From contig NZ_DF967965.1 in the NCBI RefSeq assembly GCF_001050195.2, positions 2,095,480-2,159,479 of the forward strand: DNA of 64,000 nt, in the 5' to 3' direction. Below are positions 25,614 to 34,311 of the stretch, one piece after another. Made by a program: the position numbers and the translations under genes. Below the pieces are notes generated by a model. It was not told the origin of the DNA. It saw nothing but the letters and a program-made list of their open reading frames with translations, and searched no databases. Numbering within the stretch: position 1 is the stretch's first letter; each line of letters starts with the position of its first letter. The stretch is from Anaerolinea thermolimosa. Its GTDB lineage: Bacteria; Chloroflexota; Anaerolineae; Anaerolineales; Anaerolineaceae.

Positions 25614-27050
25614 ATGAAACCTGTAACCCTTGGTGTAATCCTTGGAAACCGCGGCTTCTTTCCCGATCACCTCTGTGTCACCGGCCGCAAGACCATTCTT
25701 AAGGTGCTCGAAGCGGAAGGGTTCCGCACCGTCATCCTCGATGAAAATGCCACCAAAGCTGCCGGTTCTATCGTCACTATCCAGGATGCCCAACAGTGCG
25801 CAGATTTGTTCAAACAGCATCGTGATGAGATTGATGGCGTGCTGATCACCCTTCCCAACTTCGGTGAGGAGCGCGCCATTGCCAACGCCCTGCGCTGGTC
25901 TGGTCTGGACGTACCCGTGCTGGTTCATGCATTCCCCGACGATATCACCCGCATGACAATCGCTGACCGCCGGGATTCATTCTGCGGGAAGATGTCTACC
26001 TGTAACAATTTGACCCAATACGGTATCAAATTCAGCCTCACCACTCTGCACACCGTCGATCCCGAAAGCGAAAGCTTCCGCAACGATCTGCGCCGTTTCG
26101 CCGCTGTTTGCCGGGTCGTTCGCGGCCTGCGAGGTGCACGCCTGGGAGCCATCGGCGCACGGCCAGCCGCCTTCAACACCGTGCGCTACAGTGAAAAACT
26201 GTTGGAACGCGCCGGGATCAGTGTAGACACCCTGGATTTGTCCGAAGTGTTTGGCCGCGCTTCTCGCATTAAATCGGATTCTCCAAAACTGAAAGCCAAA
26301 CTGGAAGCCATGCAGGCATACGTGCCCGCCGGTAACACCCCTTCAGAAGCACTGGTACGCATGGCCAAACTGGGTGTGGTCATTGATGACTGGATGGCTG
26401 AAAATCAACTCGTCGCCTCTGCCCTCCAATGCTGGACGGCCATGGAAGAATTTTACGGTGTAGTGCCCTGCACCCTGATGTCGATGATGAGCAATAACCT
26501 GGTGCCCTCAGCCTGTGAGACAGACATCGCCGGCGTGGTGGGCATGCTTGCCCTGGCACTTGCCTCCGGGAAACCCTCCGCCATTGTGGACTGGAACAAC
26601 AATTACGGGGATGATCCTGACAAAGGTGTTATTTTCCACTGCTCCAATTTGCCCAAAGATCTCTTCCTTGAATCGAGCGTATCGGTTGAAGATGCCCCTC
26701 GTATGGATTATCAGGCCATTATTGCCGGTACAGTGGGTAAAGAGAGCACCTTCGGCACCATCGTTGGAAGACTTAAAGCCGTGCCTTTCACCTATTGCCG
26801 GGTCTCTACGGACGACTACAACGGGCGCATTCTCGCCTACCTCGGCGAAGGCCACCTTACCGATGACACTCTGAAAACTTTCGGCGGTTACGGCGTAGTT
26901 CAAATTCCGAACTTCCAGAAACTTCTGGCATACATCTGCGAAAACGGGTTCGAGCACCATGTGGCGGTAAACCCGGCACTTGTTGCTGACGCCGTTAATG
27001 AAGCCTTCACCAAGTATCTTGGATGGAGTGTTTATCATCATAAAGGGTAA
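25614..27050 (+). CDS. L-fucose/L-arabinose isomerase-fold sugar isomerase
   Basis: 478 residues from ATG 25614, behind AGGAG at 8-base spacing. It has the FucI/AraA fold pattern: an N-terminal Rossmann-like domain (GVILGNRGFFPDHLC), GVLITLPNFGEERA and a C-terminal barrel. It belongs to the broad COG2407-like FucI branch rather than to classical AraA, whose motifs I do not see. Standing before a ribulokinase and an epimerase, it most likely converts L-arabinose to L-ribulose. L-fucose or another aldose is the alternative. Confidence 0.8.
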   Translation: MKPVTLGVILGNRGFFPDHLCVTGRKTILKVLEAEGFRTVILDENATKAAGSIVTIQDAQQCADLFKQHRDEIDGVLITLPNFGEERAIANALRWSGLDVPVLVHAFPDDITRMTIADRRDSFCGKMSTCNNLTQYGIKFSLTTLHTVDPESESFRNDLRRFAAVCRVVRGLRGARLGAIGARPAAFNTVRYSEKLLERAGISVDTLDLSEVFGRASRIKSDSPKLKAKLEAMQAYVPAGNTPSEALVRMAKLGVVIDDWMAENQLVASALQCWTAMEEFYGVVPCTLMSMMSNNLVPSACETDIAGVVGMLALALASGKPSAIVDWNNNYGDDPDKGVIFHCSNLPKDLFLESSVSVEDAPRMDYQAIIAGTVGKESTFGTIVGRLKAVPFTYCRVSTDDYNGRILAYLGEGHLTDDTLKTFGGYGVVQIPNFQKLLAYICENGFEHHVAVNPALVADAVNEAFTKYLGWSVYHHKG

Positions 27051-27070
27051 GCCGGTCTCCGGGTAATCTA

Positions 27071-27099
27071 TTGGGAGGATGATCTTTTCATCCTCCCAA
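27071..27099 (+). other. Intercistronic hairpin between isomerase and kinase
   Basis: A perfect 12-bp stem (TTGGGAGGATGA with TCATCCTCCCAA) and a 5-base loop lies between the two genes. No T-run follows, so it is more likely an mRNA-stability or processing hairpin than a full terminator. Confidence 0.65.
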
Positions 27100-27125
27100 T
27101 TCGAAATTATGAGGTAACAGGTGTC

Positions 27126-28808
27126 ATGCCAGGGAGAAAATTCACCATAGGTATTGACTTCGGCACAGAATTGGGACGCGCCGTTCTAGTGGATGTTTCA
27201 GATGGAACCGAGATTGCCACAGCGGTGCACCCTTATGCCAACGGGGTCATCGATGAACAACTCCCTGGCATGAATTTTCGGCTCGAACCTGACTGGGCAC
27301 TTCAAGATCCCGGGGATTATATCCAGACCCTGAAACAAACCATCCCCGCCCTTCTTAAAGAAAGCGGTGTCAAACCTGAAGATGTCATCGGGATAGGGAT
27401 TGACTTTACCGCCTGTACCATGCTCCCCACGCTTAAAGATGGTACGCCGCTTTGCTTCTTACCGGCCTTCCGCAATCGACCTCACGCCTGGGTGAAACTC
27501 TGGAAACACCATGCGGCTCAACCTGAAGCCAATATCCTCACTCAAATCGCCCGGGATCAAGGATATTCCTTTCTCGACCGTTACGGCGGTAAGATCAGCT
27601 CCGAGTGGTTTTTCCCAAAAGCCTGGCAAATCCTTAACGAAGATCCGGAAGTGTATGTTGCCGCCGAACGGCTCATCGAGGCAGCTGACTGGATCGTCTG
27701 GCAACTGACAGGCGTAGAAAAACGCAACTCCTGCGCCGCGGGTTATAAAGCCCTCTGGTCAAAGCGCCAGGGTTTCCCTCCTGATGAATTTTTTAAAGCA
27801 CTTGACCCACGGCTGGAACCTGTTTTGGAGCAGAAAATGAGCCGCGAAGTGGCCCCTCTGGGTCAATGTGCCGGTTTCCTTACCCCGCAGGCTGCTTCCT
27901 GGACCGGCCTCAAACCTGGAACGGCCGTCGCGGTTGGCAATGTGGATGCCCACGTCTCTGTACCGGCGTCAACGGTGATCGAACCCGGAAGAATGGTGAT
28001 GATCATGGGAACTTCCATTTGCCACATGGTGCTGAGTAAAAAAGAAAAGGCCATTCCGGGCATTTGTGGTTATGTGGAAGACGGTATCATCCCCGGGTTT
28101 ATCGGGTATGAAGCGGGCCAGTCCTGTGTGGGCGATCTTTTCGCATGGTTTGTGAAACATTGCGTTCCCGAAGCGTACCACCAGGAAGCCCGCAATCGCG
28201 GTATCGATATTCACGCTCTGCTTGAAGAAAAAGCAGCCCGCCAGAAACCCGGTGAGAGCGGCCTGCTTGCCCTTGACTGGTGGAACGGCAACCGTTCCGT
28301 ATTGGTCGATGTAGACCTCACCGGTTTCATTCTCGGTATGACGCTCCACACCCGGCCAGAGGAAATCTATCGCGCTTTGATTGAAGCAACCGCTTACGGC
28401 ACCCGCCTGATTATCGAGACATTCGTTCAACACGGAGTAACAGTCCATGAACTGATCGCCACAGGTGGCCTGCCCGACCGCAATCCCCTCCTGATGCAAA
28501 TTTATTCCGATATCACCGGCAAGGAAATCCGAATAGCAGCCGCCAAACAGACCCCGGCCCTTGGCTCAGCGATGTTTGGGGCGGTTGCCGCCGGTAAAGC
28601 GGTCGGAGGGTATGACTCAATCTACGAGGCCAGCCAGAGAATGGCTCACCTGCGCGATGAGGTGTACCGTCCAATTCCAGAAAATACTACCCTCTACAAT
28701 CGTCTTTACAAAGAGTACCTTACCCTGCATGATTATTTCGGTAGAGGCGCCAATGAGGTCATGAAACGATTGAAAGCCCTCAAAATGGAAGTACGCGCTC
28801 AAGAATAA
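27126..28808 (+). CDS. araB: Ribulokinase
   Basis: This 560-residue FGGY-family kinase phosphorylates L-ribulose at C5 with ATP. The N-terminal phosphate loop is [29 protein letters not shown] near residue 83 and [19 protein letters not shown] near 150 are ribulokinase hallmarks, as is the length. The second ATPase motif is [13 protein letters not shown] near residue 285, and the adenine motif [18 protein letters not shown] lies near 442. It lies between the isomerase and the epimerase. Confidence 0.93.
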   Translation: MPGRKFTIGIDFGTELGRAVLVDVSDGTEIATAVHPYANGVIDEQLPGMNFRLEPDWALQDPGDYIQTLKQTIPALLKESGVKPEDVIGIGIDFTACTMLPTLKDGTPLCFLPAFRNRPHAWVKLWKHHAAQPEANILTQIARDQGYSFLDRYGGKISSEWFFPKAWQILNEDPEVYVAAERLIEAADWIVWQLTGVEKRNSCAAGYKALWSKRQGFPPDEFFKALDPRLEPVLEQKMSREVAPLGQCAGFLTPQAASWTGLKPGTAVAVGNVDAHVSVPASTVIEPGRMVMIMGTSICHMVLSKKEKAIPGICGYVEDGIIPGFIGYEAGQSCVGDLFAWFVKHCVPEAYHQEARNRGIDIHALLEEKAARQKPGESGLLALDWWNGNRSVLVDVDLTGFILGMTLHTRPEEIYRALIEATAYGTRLIIETFVQHGVTVHELIATGGLPDRNPLLMQIYSDITGKEIRIAAAKQTPALGSAMFGAVAAGKAVGGYDSIYEASQRMAHLRDEVYRPIPENTTLYNRLYKEYLTLHDYFGRGANEVMKRLKALKMEVRAQE

Positions 28809-28889
28809 ACCCTTGATTCATATCCTTCTGCCGTGTCCCCTCCAGACCGCAGGCGCTGCAGAAGCATCTTTTACCCGGGAGTTTAAACC

Positions 28890-29531
28890 ATGCTCGAATC
28901 CATTCGAAACGAATTACTCAAGCTTCATCTCATTCTCCCTGCCAGTCATCTGGTCACCTGGACAAGCGGCAATGTCAGCATCCGCGATCGAGAGACCGGC
29001 CTGGTGGTGATCAAACCTTCGGGCATCATGTATGAAGATCTGCGACCTGAGCACTTCATCGTCCTCGATGTAAATGGTAAGGTCATCGAAGGTGATCTCA
29101 AACCTTCTTCCGACACCGCCAGCCACCTCTACATCTACCGCCACCGGCCCGATGTCTTCGGCGTTGTTCACACCCATTCTCCCTATGCCACGGCTTTTGC
29201 CGCCATTGGGGAGCCGATCCCTGTCTACCTGACTGCCCAGGCCGACGAGTTTGGCGGACCCATCCCTTGTGCGGGCTTCGGGTTGATTGGCGGTGAAGAC
29301 ATTGGAAAGCTCGTGGTAGAAAATATCGGCCAGTCGGTAGCCTGCCTGCTCAAAAACCATGGCGTATTCACCATCGGTTCGAGTGGAAAAGCTGCCGTCA
29401 AGGCTGCAGTCATGGTGGAAGATGTGGCTCGAACCATCTGGCTGGCCAGGCAACTTGGACAACCGGCTGAGATTCCCCCAGAAATGGTGGAAAAACTTCA
29501 TTATCGGTACACCCACGAATACGGCCAATAA
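28890..29531 (+). CDS. araD: L-ribulose-5-phosphate 4-epimerase (class II aldolase fold)
   Basis: This 213-residue protein converts L-ribulose 5-phosphate to D-xylulose 5-phosphate. The class II aldolase fold is shown by TWTSGNVSIRD (residues 22-32), IKPSGIMYEDL, the zinc-binding HTHSPYATAFAA and KNHGVFTIG. It is slightly shorter than E. coli AraD (231). Position after araB supports the epimerase function over an aldolase. It closes the operon before a terminator. Confidence 0.9.
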   Translation: MLESIRNELLKLHLILPASHLVTWTSGNVSIRDRETGLVVIKPSGIMYEDLRPEHFIVLDVNGKVIEGDLKPSSDTASHLYIYRHRPDVFGVVHTHSPYATAFAAIGEPIPVYLTAQADEFGGPIPCAGFGLIGGEDIGKLVVENIGQSVACLLKNHGVFTIGSSGKAAVKAAVMVEDVARTIWLARQLGQPAEIPPEMVEKLHYRYTHEYGQ

Positions 29532-29542
29532 ACAGATGAAGC

Positions 29543-29578
29543 AGGGCCTGGTGTTGAACTCTCCGCCAGGCCCTCTTT
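29543..29578 (+). terminator. Terminator of the arabinose operon
   Basis: AGGGCCTGG (29543-29551) pairs with CCAGGCCCT (29566-29574), followed by CTTTCC, just after the araD stop. Confidence 0.75.
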
Positions 29579-29596
29579 CCTCAGGATGGTTTTGGC

Positions 29597-30814
29597 ATGG
29601 TCATTCTCTCTTCCTGGCGTGGGCAAACCCTCACTCTGTCCACCAAGCCCAATTGTCTTACCCTTTCCCTTCAGAGAGCGGGTACTTCAACAGTTTTCTC
29701 GTTCGACGGAGAGGGTCGTCTCTGGACGGCGATGCTTGCAGGCATCTCTTACCGCCGCGGGCTGAATGGAAAAATCGTTGCTAAATGGCAAACAGGGCAC
29801 GATCAGCGTGAACGCCGTTGGCTATCACCATCCGAAACTGAATCCGTCCAGGAAAACGCCCGGAAGACTGCATCAGAGTTACTGGCCGATCTGAAAAGCG
29901 GAGCGCTCTGCCTTCATCCCGGGCTCGATTCCCCCGGCTGGAGCATTCTTGAAAAGGCCACCGATTTCGATTCATCTCGATATGCTGCCGACGTACAGCG
30001 ATACCATCAGGTGTACCAGCCAGTGGGTATTCTTCCCCCGGACCAGTATATGGCCGTCGTGCTGCAGGTCGCTGAGGGTTGTTCATTCAACACCTGCACG
30101 TTTTGTACGTTTTATAAAGATCGCCGTTTCCGCATCAAATCACCGGATGAATTTCGCGCCCACATCCAGGCGGTGAAAGATTTCCTCGGCCGGGGACTTT
30201 CTCTCCGACGAACTCTCTTTCTGGGAGATGCCAACGCTCTGGTCATTCCCACCCCACGCCTTTTTCCCCTGCTCGAGATTGTGCACCAACATTTCGATGT
30301 TGAGCTGCTGGGCGGTCTATACGCCTTTCTCGATGGATTTTCAGGCGATAAAAAGTCAGCCAGAGAGTACGCAGCTTTATCACAATTTGGGCTGAAACGC
30401 GTCTATATCGGTCTCGAATCCGGACACGATCCCCTGTTACAGTTTTTAAGGAAACCCGGTAAAGCCGCTGATGCGATTCAAGCCGTCCACGCGATGAAAG
30501 AAGCCGGCGTTTCTGTGGGTGTGATTGTCCTGCTGGGCGCAGGCGGGCATCGTTTTTCCGCTGATCATGTCTCAGATACTATTGCTGTGCTCAATCGAAT
30601 GAACTTAGACGCAGACGACCTGCTCTATTTCTCAGAACTGATTGAAAGCGAAGGGCTGGAGTATACCCGCGATGCTCACGCCGCCGCTCTCCAACCCCTT
30701 TCGCCAGAAGAACGGCTGACTCAAGGGCAACAAATCGAACAGGGGCTTCAGTTCGACCCTGTGCGTGGTGTGCCTCATATCAGCCGTTATGATATTCGCG
30801 AATTCGTGTATTAA
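29597..30814 (+). CDS. Radical SAM protein with CX4CX2C cluster motif
   Basis: 405 residues. The [4Fe-4S] ligands appear in EGCSFNTCTFC (C162, C167, C170), a CX4CX2C spacing rather than the usual CX3CX2C. Downstream are a barrel with LGDANALVIPTPRL and the SAM-site GLESGHDPLL segment. This resembles a family of Elp3/HemN-type radical SAM oxidoreductases without assigned function. The first 150 residues form an extra N-terminal part that I cannot place. It starts after the araD terminator and its stop overlaps the convergent desulfurase-like gene. Confidence 0.82.
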   Translation: MVILSSWRGQTLTLSTKPNCLTLSLQRAGTSTVFSFDGEGRLWTAMLAGISYRRGLNGKIVAKWQTGHDQRERRWLSPSETESVQENARKTASELLADLKSGALCLHPGLDSPGWSILEKATDFDSSRYAADVQRYHQVYQPVGILPPDQYMAVVLQVAEGCSFNTCTFCTFYKDRRFRIKSPDEFRAHIQAVKDFLGRGLSLRRTLFLGDANALVIPTPRLFPLLEIVHQHFDVELLGGLYAFLDGFSGDKKSAREYAALSQFGLKRVYIGLESGHDPLLQFLRKPGKAADAIQAVHAMKEAGVSVGVIVLLGAGGHRFSADHVSDTIAVLNRMNLDADDLLYFSELIESEGLEYTRDAHAAALQPLSPEERLTQGQQIEQGLQFDPVRGVPHISRYDIREFVY

Positions 30815-32229
30815 CCCGCGCTGTGCTTCTCACCCATGTGTTTAAAAGTGAAATAATCTTCGTAATTGCCCTTCCACCCTTCGGGGAAGAACTCACCGGT
30901 TGCCGGGTCCTGGATATACCGCCCGCGGTATTCTCCCCGGCGGATACGATGGAGAGATTCCACCAGCCAGTCCACATCCTCACGGGTGTTCATCAATCCG
31001 AAAGAAGCTCGCACCATGCCAGGCATGGACTCGCGCCTGCCTGAGAGAATTTCTTCACGCACCCTGCGTGCCTGCATCTCGTCTACCCTTAAGAGATGAA
31101 GCAAATAAGGATGCGCACAGAAACATCCGGCTCGAACCCCGATGCCAAATTCATACCCAAGAATGGCGGCCACCAGAAAATGAGAAACGCCCTCAACCTG
31201 CATAGGGATCACCCCTACCCGTTCCGAGGCGCGAGTGGGATCGGTATCGCCAAACAGACGTAACCCGGGTACCCTGCCTAATTGCTCCAATGCATACGCG
31301 GTCAGTTCAGCCTCATGGGCCGCCACAGCCTCCATGCCAATTTCCTCCAGTTGAGTGATCGCCGCCGCCAAAGCCACAGCTCCCACCGTGTTAGGGCTAC
31401 CTGCTTCGTCTCTCTCCGGGGCGCCCGTCCACGCCACCTCATCCACCGTAACAAATTCCACCTGACCCCCACCCCGATGATCTGGCTCACCCTGCTCGAA
31501 AAGATCTCTTCTGCCGATCAGCGCTCCCGTGCCAAAAGGAGCATACATTTTGTGCGCTGAGAGCACCACATAGTCCAGATGTTGAGCATCCTGAAGATCA
31601 CCCATCCGAACCCGTCGGTGGGGTGCCAGCTGGGCACAATCCACCATGATCTGCGCTCCCACGGCGTGGGCTTTCTCAGCCAGGCGGTGCACCGGATTGA
31701 TGTAGCCGGTGACATTGCTCGCTCCGCTGATTGCCACAAGCGCCAGACGGTCTCCATAATGATCGAGAAGCCTGTCAAATTGCGCCTCATCCAGGCGTCC
31801 ATCGGGCAACAAGCCACAATGAATCACTCTGGCAACCCCTCTCCAGGGCAGGTCATTGGAATGATGTTCCATCAGGCTGACCAGAACCACATCGCGTTCT
31901 GGCTGGAACGGAAACCGAAGCGCCAGGCGATTGATCATCTCGGTGGTGTTTTTCCCAAAGATACAGGTGTGAGTAGATGCATGCGCGCCCACAAAATCCA
32001 TCACCGTATGCCGCGCGGATTCAAAAGCATGGGTTGAAAGTTGACTCTTGAACCCTGTTCCTCGATGAACGCTCGCATAATACTGCAAAAAACGAGAAAC
32101 CACCGCCTCCACCGCCTTCAAAGCCGGGGTGGAAGCGGCATTATCGAGATTGGTATACACCCGTTCACTCCCATCTAAAAGTGGGACACGCGTATCAGAA
32201 CCAACGAAAAGATCCCGATAGTTAATCAT
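30811..32229 (-). CDS. Class V aminotransferase, cysteine desulfurase-like (SufS/Csd type)
   Basis: 472 residues from ATG 32229 (MINYRDLFVGSDTRV), which has AAGGAG upstream. PLP-fold landmarks are LDNAASTPALKAVEAV, EHHSNDLPWR (with the substrate-stacking His), DCAQLAPHRR, and the PLP lysine in VLSAHKMYAPFGTGAL near residue 235. GVRAGCFCAHPYL near residue 380 carries the cysteines expected at the active-site loop of SufS-type enzymes. A C-terminal tail of about 50 residues is extra. No sufBCD genes lie near, so another C-S or amine reaction is possible. Confidence 0.85.
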   Translation of the reverse strand: MINYRDLFVGSDTRVPLLDGSERVYTNLDNAASTPALKAVEAVVSRFLQYYASVHRGTGFKSQLSTHAFESARHTVMDFVGAHASTHTCIFGKNTTEMINRLALRFPFQPERDVVLVSLMEHHSNDLPWRGVARVIHCGLLPDGRLDEAQFDRLLDHYGDRLALVAISGASNVTGYINPVHRLAEKAHAVGAQIMVDCAQLAPHRRVRMGDLQDAQHLDYVVLSAHKMYAPFGTGALIGRRDLFEQGEPDHRGGGQVEFVTVDEVAWTGAPERDEAGSPNTVGAVALAAAITQLEEIGMEAVAAHEAELTAYALEQLGRVPGLRLFGDTDPTRASERVGVIPMQVEGVSHFLVAAILGYEFGIGVRAGCFCAHPYLLHLLRVDEMQARRVREEILSGRRESMPGMVRASFGLMNTREDVDWLVESLHRIRRGEYRGRYIQDPATGEFFPEGWKGNYEDYFTFKHMGEKHSAG

Positions 32230-32277
32230 TGAATAGCTCCTTGTTCCTTGCAAATTCGTTAAAAGTGTCAAAAATGC

Positions 32278-32306
32278 TTGCATCTGCTTTATTTTTCGTA
32301 TATACT
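32278..32306 (+). promoter_or_regulatory. Promoter of the dcw cluster
   Basis: TTGCAT (32278-32283) and TATACT (32301-32306) are separated by 17 bases. The MraZ-type repeats begin at once after the -10. Confidence 0.78.
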
Positions 32307-32340
32307 GTGGGCATAAGTGGATGGAAGTGGGAGATTGTGG
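32307..32340 (+). promoter_or_regulatory. MraZ operator: four GTGG repeats at 10-bp period
   Basis: GTGG occurs at 32307, 32317, 32327 and 32337, each exactly 10 bases apart, just downstream of the -10. Direct TGGG-type repeats spaced one helical turn apart are the known binding site of MraZ, the product of the first gene, so negative autoregulation is expected. Confidence 0.88.
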
Positions 32341-32392
32341 TACGAGCGCCGGGGTTGCCCGGCGTTCGCCCTATCCACGAAAGGTAGAACGG

Positions 32393-32830
32393 ATGTTCCT
32401 TGGGCGTTTTGAGCACACTCTGGATGAGAAAGGGCGTCTGACTGTTCCCTCCCGTTACCGGGAATTTTTGAGGGAAGGTTTTTACCTCACCCAGGGTTTC
32501 GATCGCAACCTCATGGTGCTCACCCCGGCGCTGTTTGAGCACGTTTACTCCTACATCAATAAAATGAGTCTGACCGATCCTGATGCCCGTTCGCTTAAAC
32601 GCCTGATCCTCTCCAGCGCTGAACGCTTTGAACTGGATAAACAGGGGCGAATACTGATCCCGCAATATCAACGGGAATATGCCCAACTCACCGTTCAAAT
32701 CGTGGTAGTCGGCAACGGCGATTACTTCGAAATCTGGTCTCGTGACGAATGGCAGAAGCAAAAAGAGGTGCTCCAGAATCCCGAAATCAATGAGCATCGC
32801 TTTGCGGCCTTCAGCCTGCCCATTGGTTAA
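32393..32830 (+). CDS. mraZ: Transcriptional regulator MraZ
   Basis: 145 residues from ATG 32393 (MFLGRFEHTLDEKGRLTVPS). It has two AbrB/SpoVT-like swapped-hairpin repeats: the first at residues 5-50 and the second at about 80-120 (FELDKQGRILIPQYQREYA). MraZ forms ring oligomers and represses the division/cell-wall operon that it heads. Four matching GTGG repeats lie in its promoter. rsmH follows after 5 bases. Confidence 0.95.
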   Translation: MFLGRFEHTLDEKGRLTVPSRYREFLREGFYLTQGFDRNLMVLTPALFEHVYSYINKMSLTDPDARSLKRLILSSAERFELDKQGRILIPQYQREYAQLTVQIVVVGNGDYFEIWSRDEWQKQKEVLQNPEINEHRFAAFSLPIG

Positions 32831-32835
32831 TCTCG

Positions 32836-33804
32836 ATGGATAAGCCTCAAAGTGGAACCAACCCACCCCATCGATCAGTACTTTACCAGGAAATTATACT
32901 CGCTTTGAATCCGCACCCTGCGGGGCATTACGTCGATGCCACCCTGGGGGCAGGGGGGCATGCAGAGGGCATCCTCGAGGCCTCCAACCCGGATGGTAAA
33001 CTGCTGGGTTTTGACCTTGACCCCCACGCTCTGGAAATCGCCCGGAATCGCCTCGCCCGCTTTGGCGGGCGGGTTTTTCTCAGGCAAAGCTCCTATCTTC
33101 ACCTGAAAGAAGAGCTGGACAGGCTGGGCTGGCCCTCTGTGGATGGCATCGTCTTCGACCTCGGAGTCTCATCCATGCAACTGGACACCCCCCAACGAGG
33201 TTTCTCCTTTCAGGCTGAAGGCCCACTGGACATGCGCTTTGGGCCAGAGGGGAGCATTACAGCGGCATTACTGGTGAATGAGCTACCCGAGCGAGAGCTT
33301 GCAGCGTTGATCTGGAAGTACGGTGAAGAGCACCTCGCCAGACGCATTGCACACGCCATTGTTCAGGCACGTCCTCTTCGTACAACGCAGGAACTGGCTG
33401 AAGTGATCGTTCGTGCCTGCAAAGGACAGAGAAGCCATATTCATCCTGCCACCCGCACCTTTCAAGCCTTACGTATTGCCGTCAACGAAGAGCTCCAAAC
33501 CCTCGAAGCCGCCCTGCCTCAGGCAGTGAGTGTGCTGGCCCCGGGTGGTAGACTGGCCGTGATCAGCTTTCATTCCCTGGAGGATCGTCTGGTCAAGCAG
33601 TTCTTCCGACGGGAAAGCCGGGATTGCATTTGCCCACCCGATCAACCGGTTTGCACCTGCGAGCATCAAGCGAGTATCCGTGAAATTACCCGTCACCCCA
33701 TCGAACCGGGGGAGGAAGAAATCGCGCAAAACCCACGGGCACGCAGCGCAAAATTACGGGTAGCCGAAAAATTACCGACTGGCATGAGTGTTGCACAGGA
33801 TTGA
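32836..33804 (+). CDS. rsmH: 16S rRNA (cytosine(1402)-N4)-methyltransferase
   Basis: This 322-residue SAM-dependent enzyme modifies C1402 in the ribosomal P site. HRSVLYQEIILAL opens the fold; VDATLGAGGHAEGIL is the SAM loop (residues 33-47). VFDLGVSSMQLDTPQRGFSF and PLDMRF follow, and the late ISFHSLEDRLVKQFFR is diagnostic. A cysteine-rich CICPPDQPVCTC segment lies in the usual place. It is second in the dcw cluster as in most bacteria. Confidence 0.96.
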   Translation: MDKPQSGTNPPHRSVLYQEIILALNPHPAGHYVDATLGAGGHAEGILEASNPDGKLLGFDLDPHALEIARNRLARFGGRVFLRQSSYLHLKEELDRLGWPSVDGIVFDLGVSSMQLDTPQRGFSFQAEGPLDMRFGPEGSITAALLVNELPERELAALIWKYGEEHLARRIAHAIVQARPLRTTQELAEVIVRACKGQRSHIHPATRTFQALRIAVNEELQTLEAALPQAVSVLAPGGRLAVISFHSLEDRLVKQFFRRESRDCICPPDQPVCTCEHQASIREITRHPIEPGEEEIAQNPRARSAKLRVAEKLPTGMSVAQD

Positions 33805-33834
33805 AAAGAAAACTGCTTTCTTGAAGGAGATATC

Positions 33835-34311
33835 GTGACTATCAGGAACCCCATTCATCAGGCCTACCGGCAAGCCCCCTGGAGACGAGCCACCCAGGTA
33901 GGCGTGCTTTTCCTGATACTGGCGCTCCTCACCGCCTCCATCCTGTGGGTCATGCTTACCGTGACCGTCCAGGCAGCCTCAGCCGGCCTTGAGATCCAGA
34001 GCCTTGAGAATGAAAAAGAAAAACTGGTGCGAGAAATCGCCAGTCTCCGGACCAACATTGCCATCCAGACATCTGCCGAAGCCATGCTGGAACGTGCACG
34101 TAACCTGGGATTCAGGCAGGCCAACCCGGACGAAATCACTTATGTGGTGATCCCGGGGTACACCGGGAAACAACCCCAGATCATCGCTCCACCCCCCAGC
34201 CCACCTTCTCAGCGGGTTCTGATCAAACCCAGCTACACCCAATCTCTCTCCGAATGGCTCTTCCAGGGAATCATCCGTATGAGTGAGCAAACCGGAGGAT
34301 TTACCCAATGA
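33835..34311 (+). CDS. ftsL: FtsL-like division protein
   Basis: 158 residues starting at GTG 33835 behind GAAGGAGATATC. A single membrane helix at about residues 22-45 is followed by a coiled coil (LEIQSLENEKEKLVREIASL) and then the short NLGF segment (RARNLGFRQANPDE) typical of FtsL/DivIC proteins, and a proline-rich tail. FtsL-type proteins link FtsW/FtsI to the divisome. The gene lies between rsmH and the PBP and overlaps the latter by four bases. Sequence identity of FtsL is always low, so the call rests on architecture and position. Confidence 0.82.
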   Translation: MTIRNPIHQAYRQAPWRRATQVGVLFLILALLTASILWVMLTVTVQAASAGLEIQSLENEKEKLVREIASLRTNIAIQTSAEAMLERARNLGFRQANPDEITYVVIPGYTGKQPQIIAPPPSPPSQRVLIKPSYTQSLSEWLFQGIIRMSEQTGGFTQ

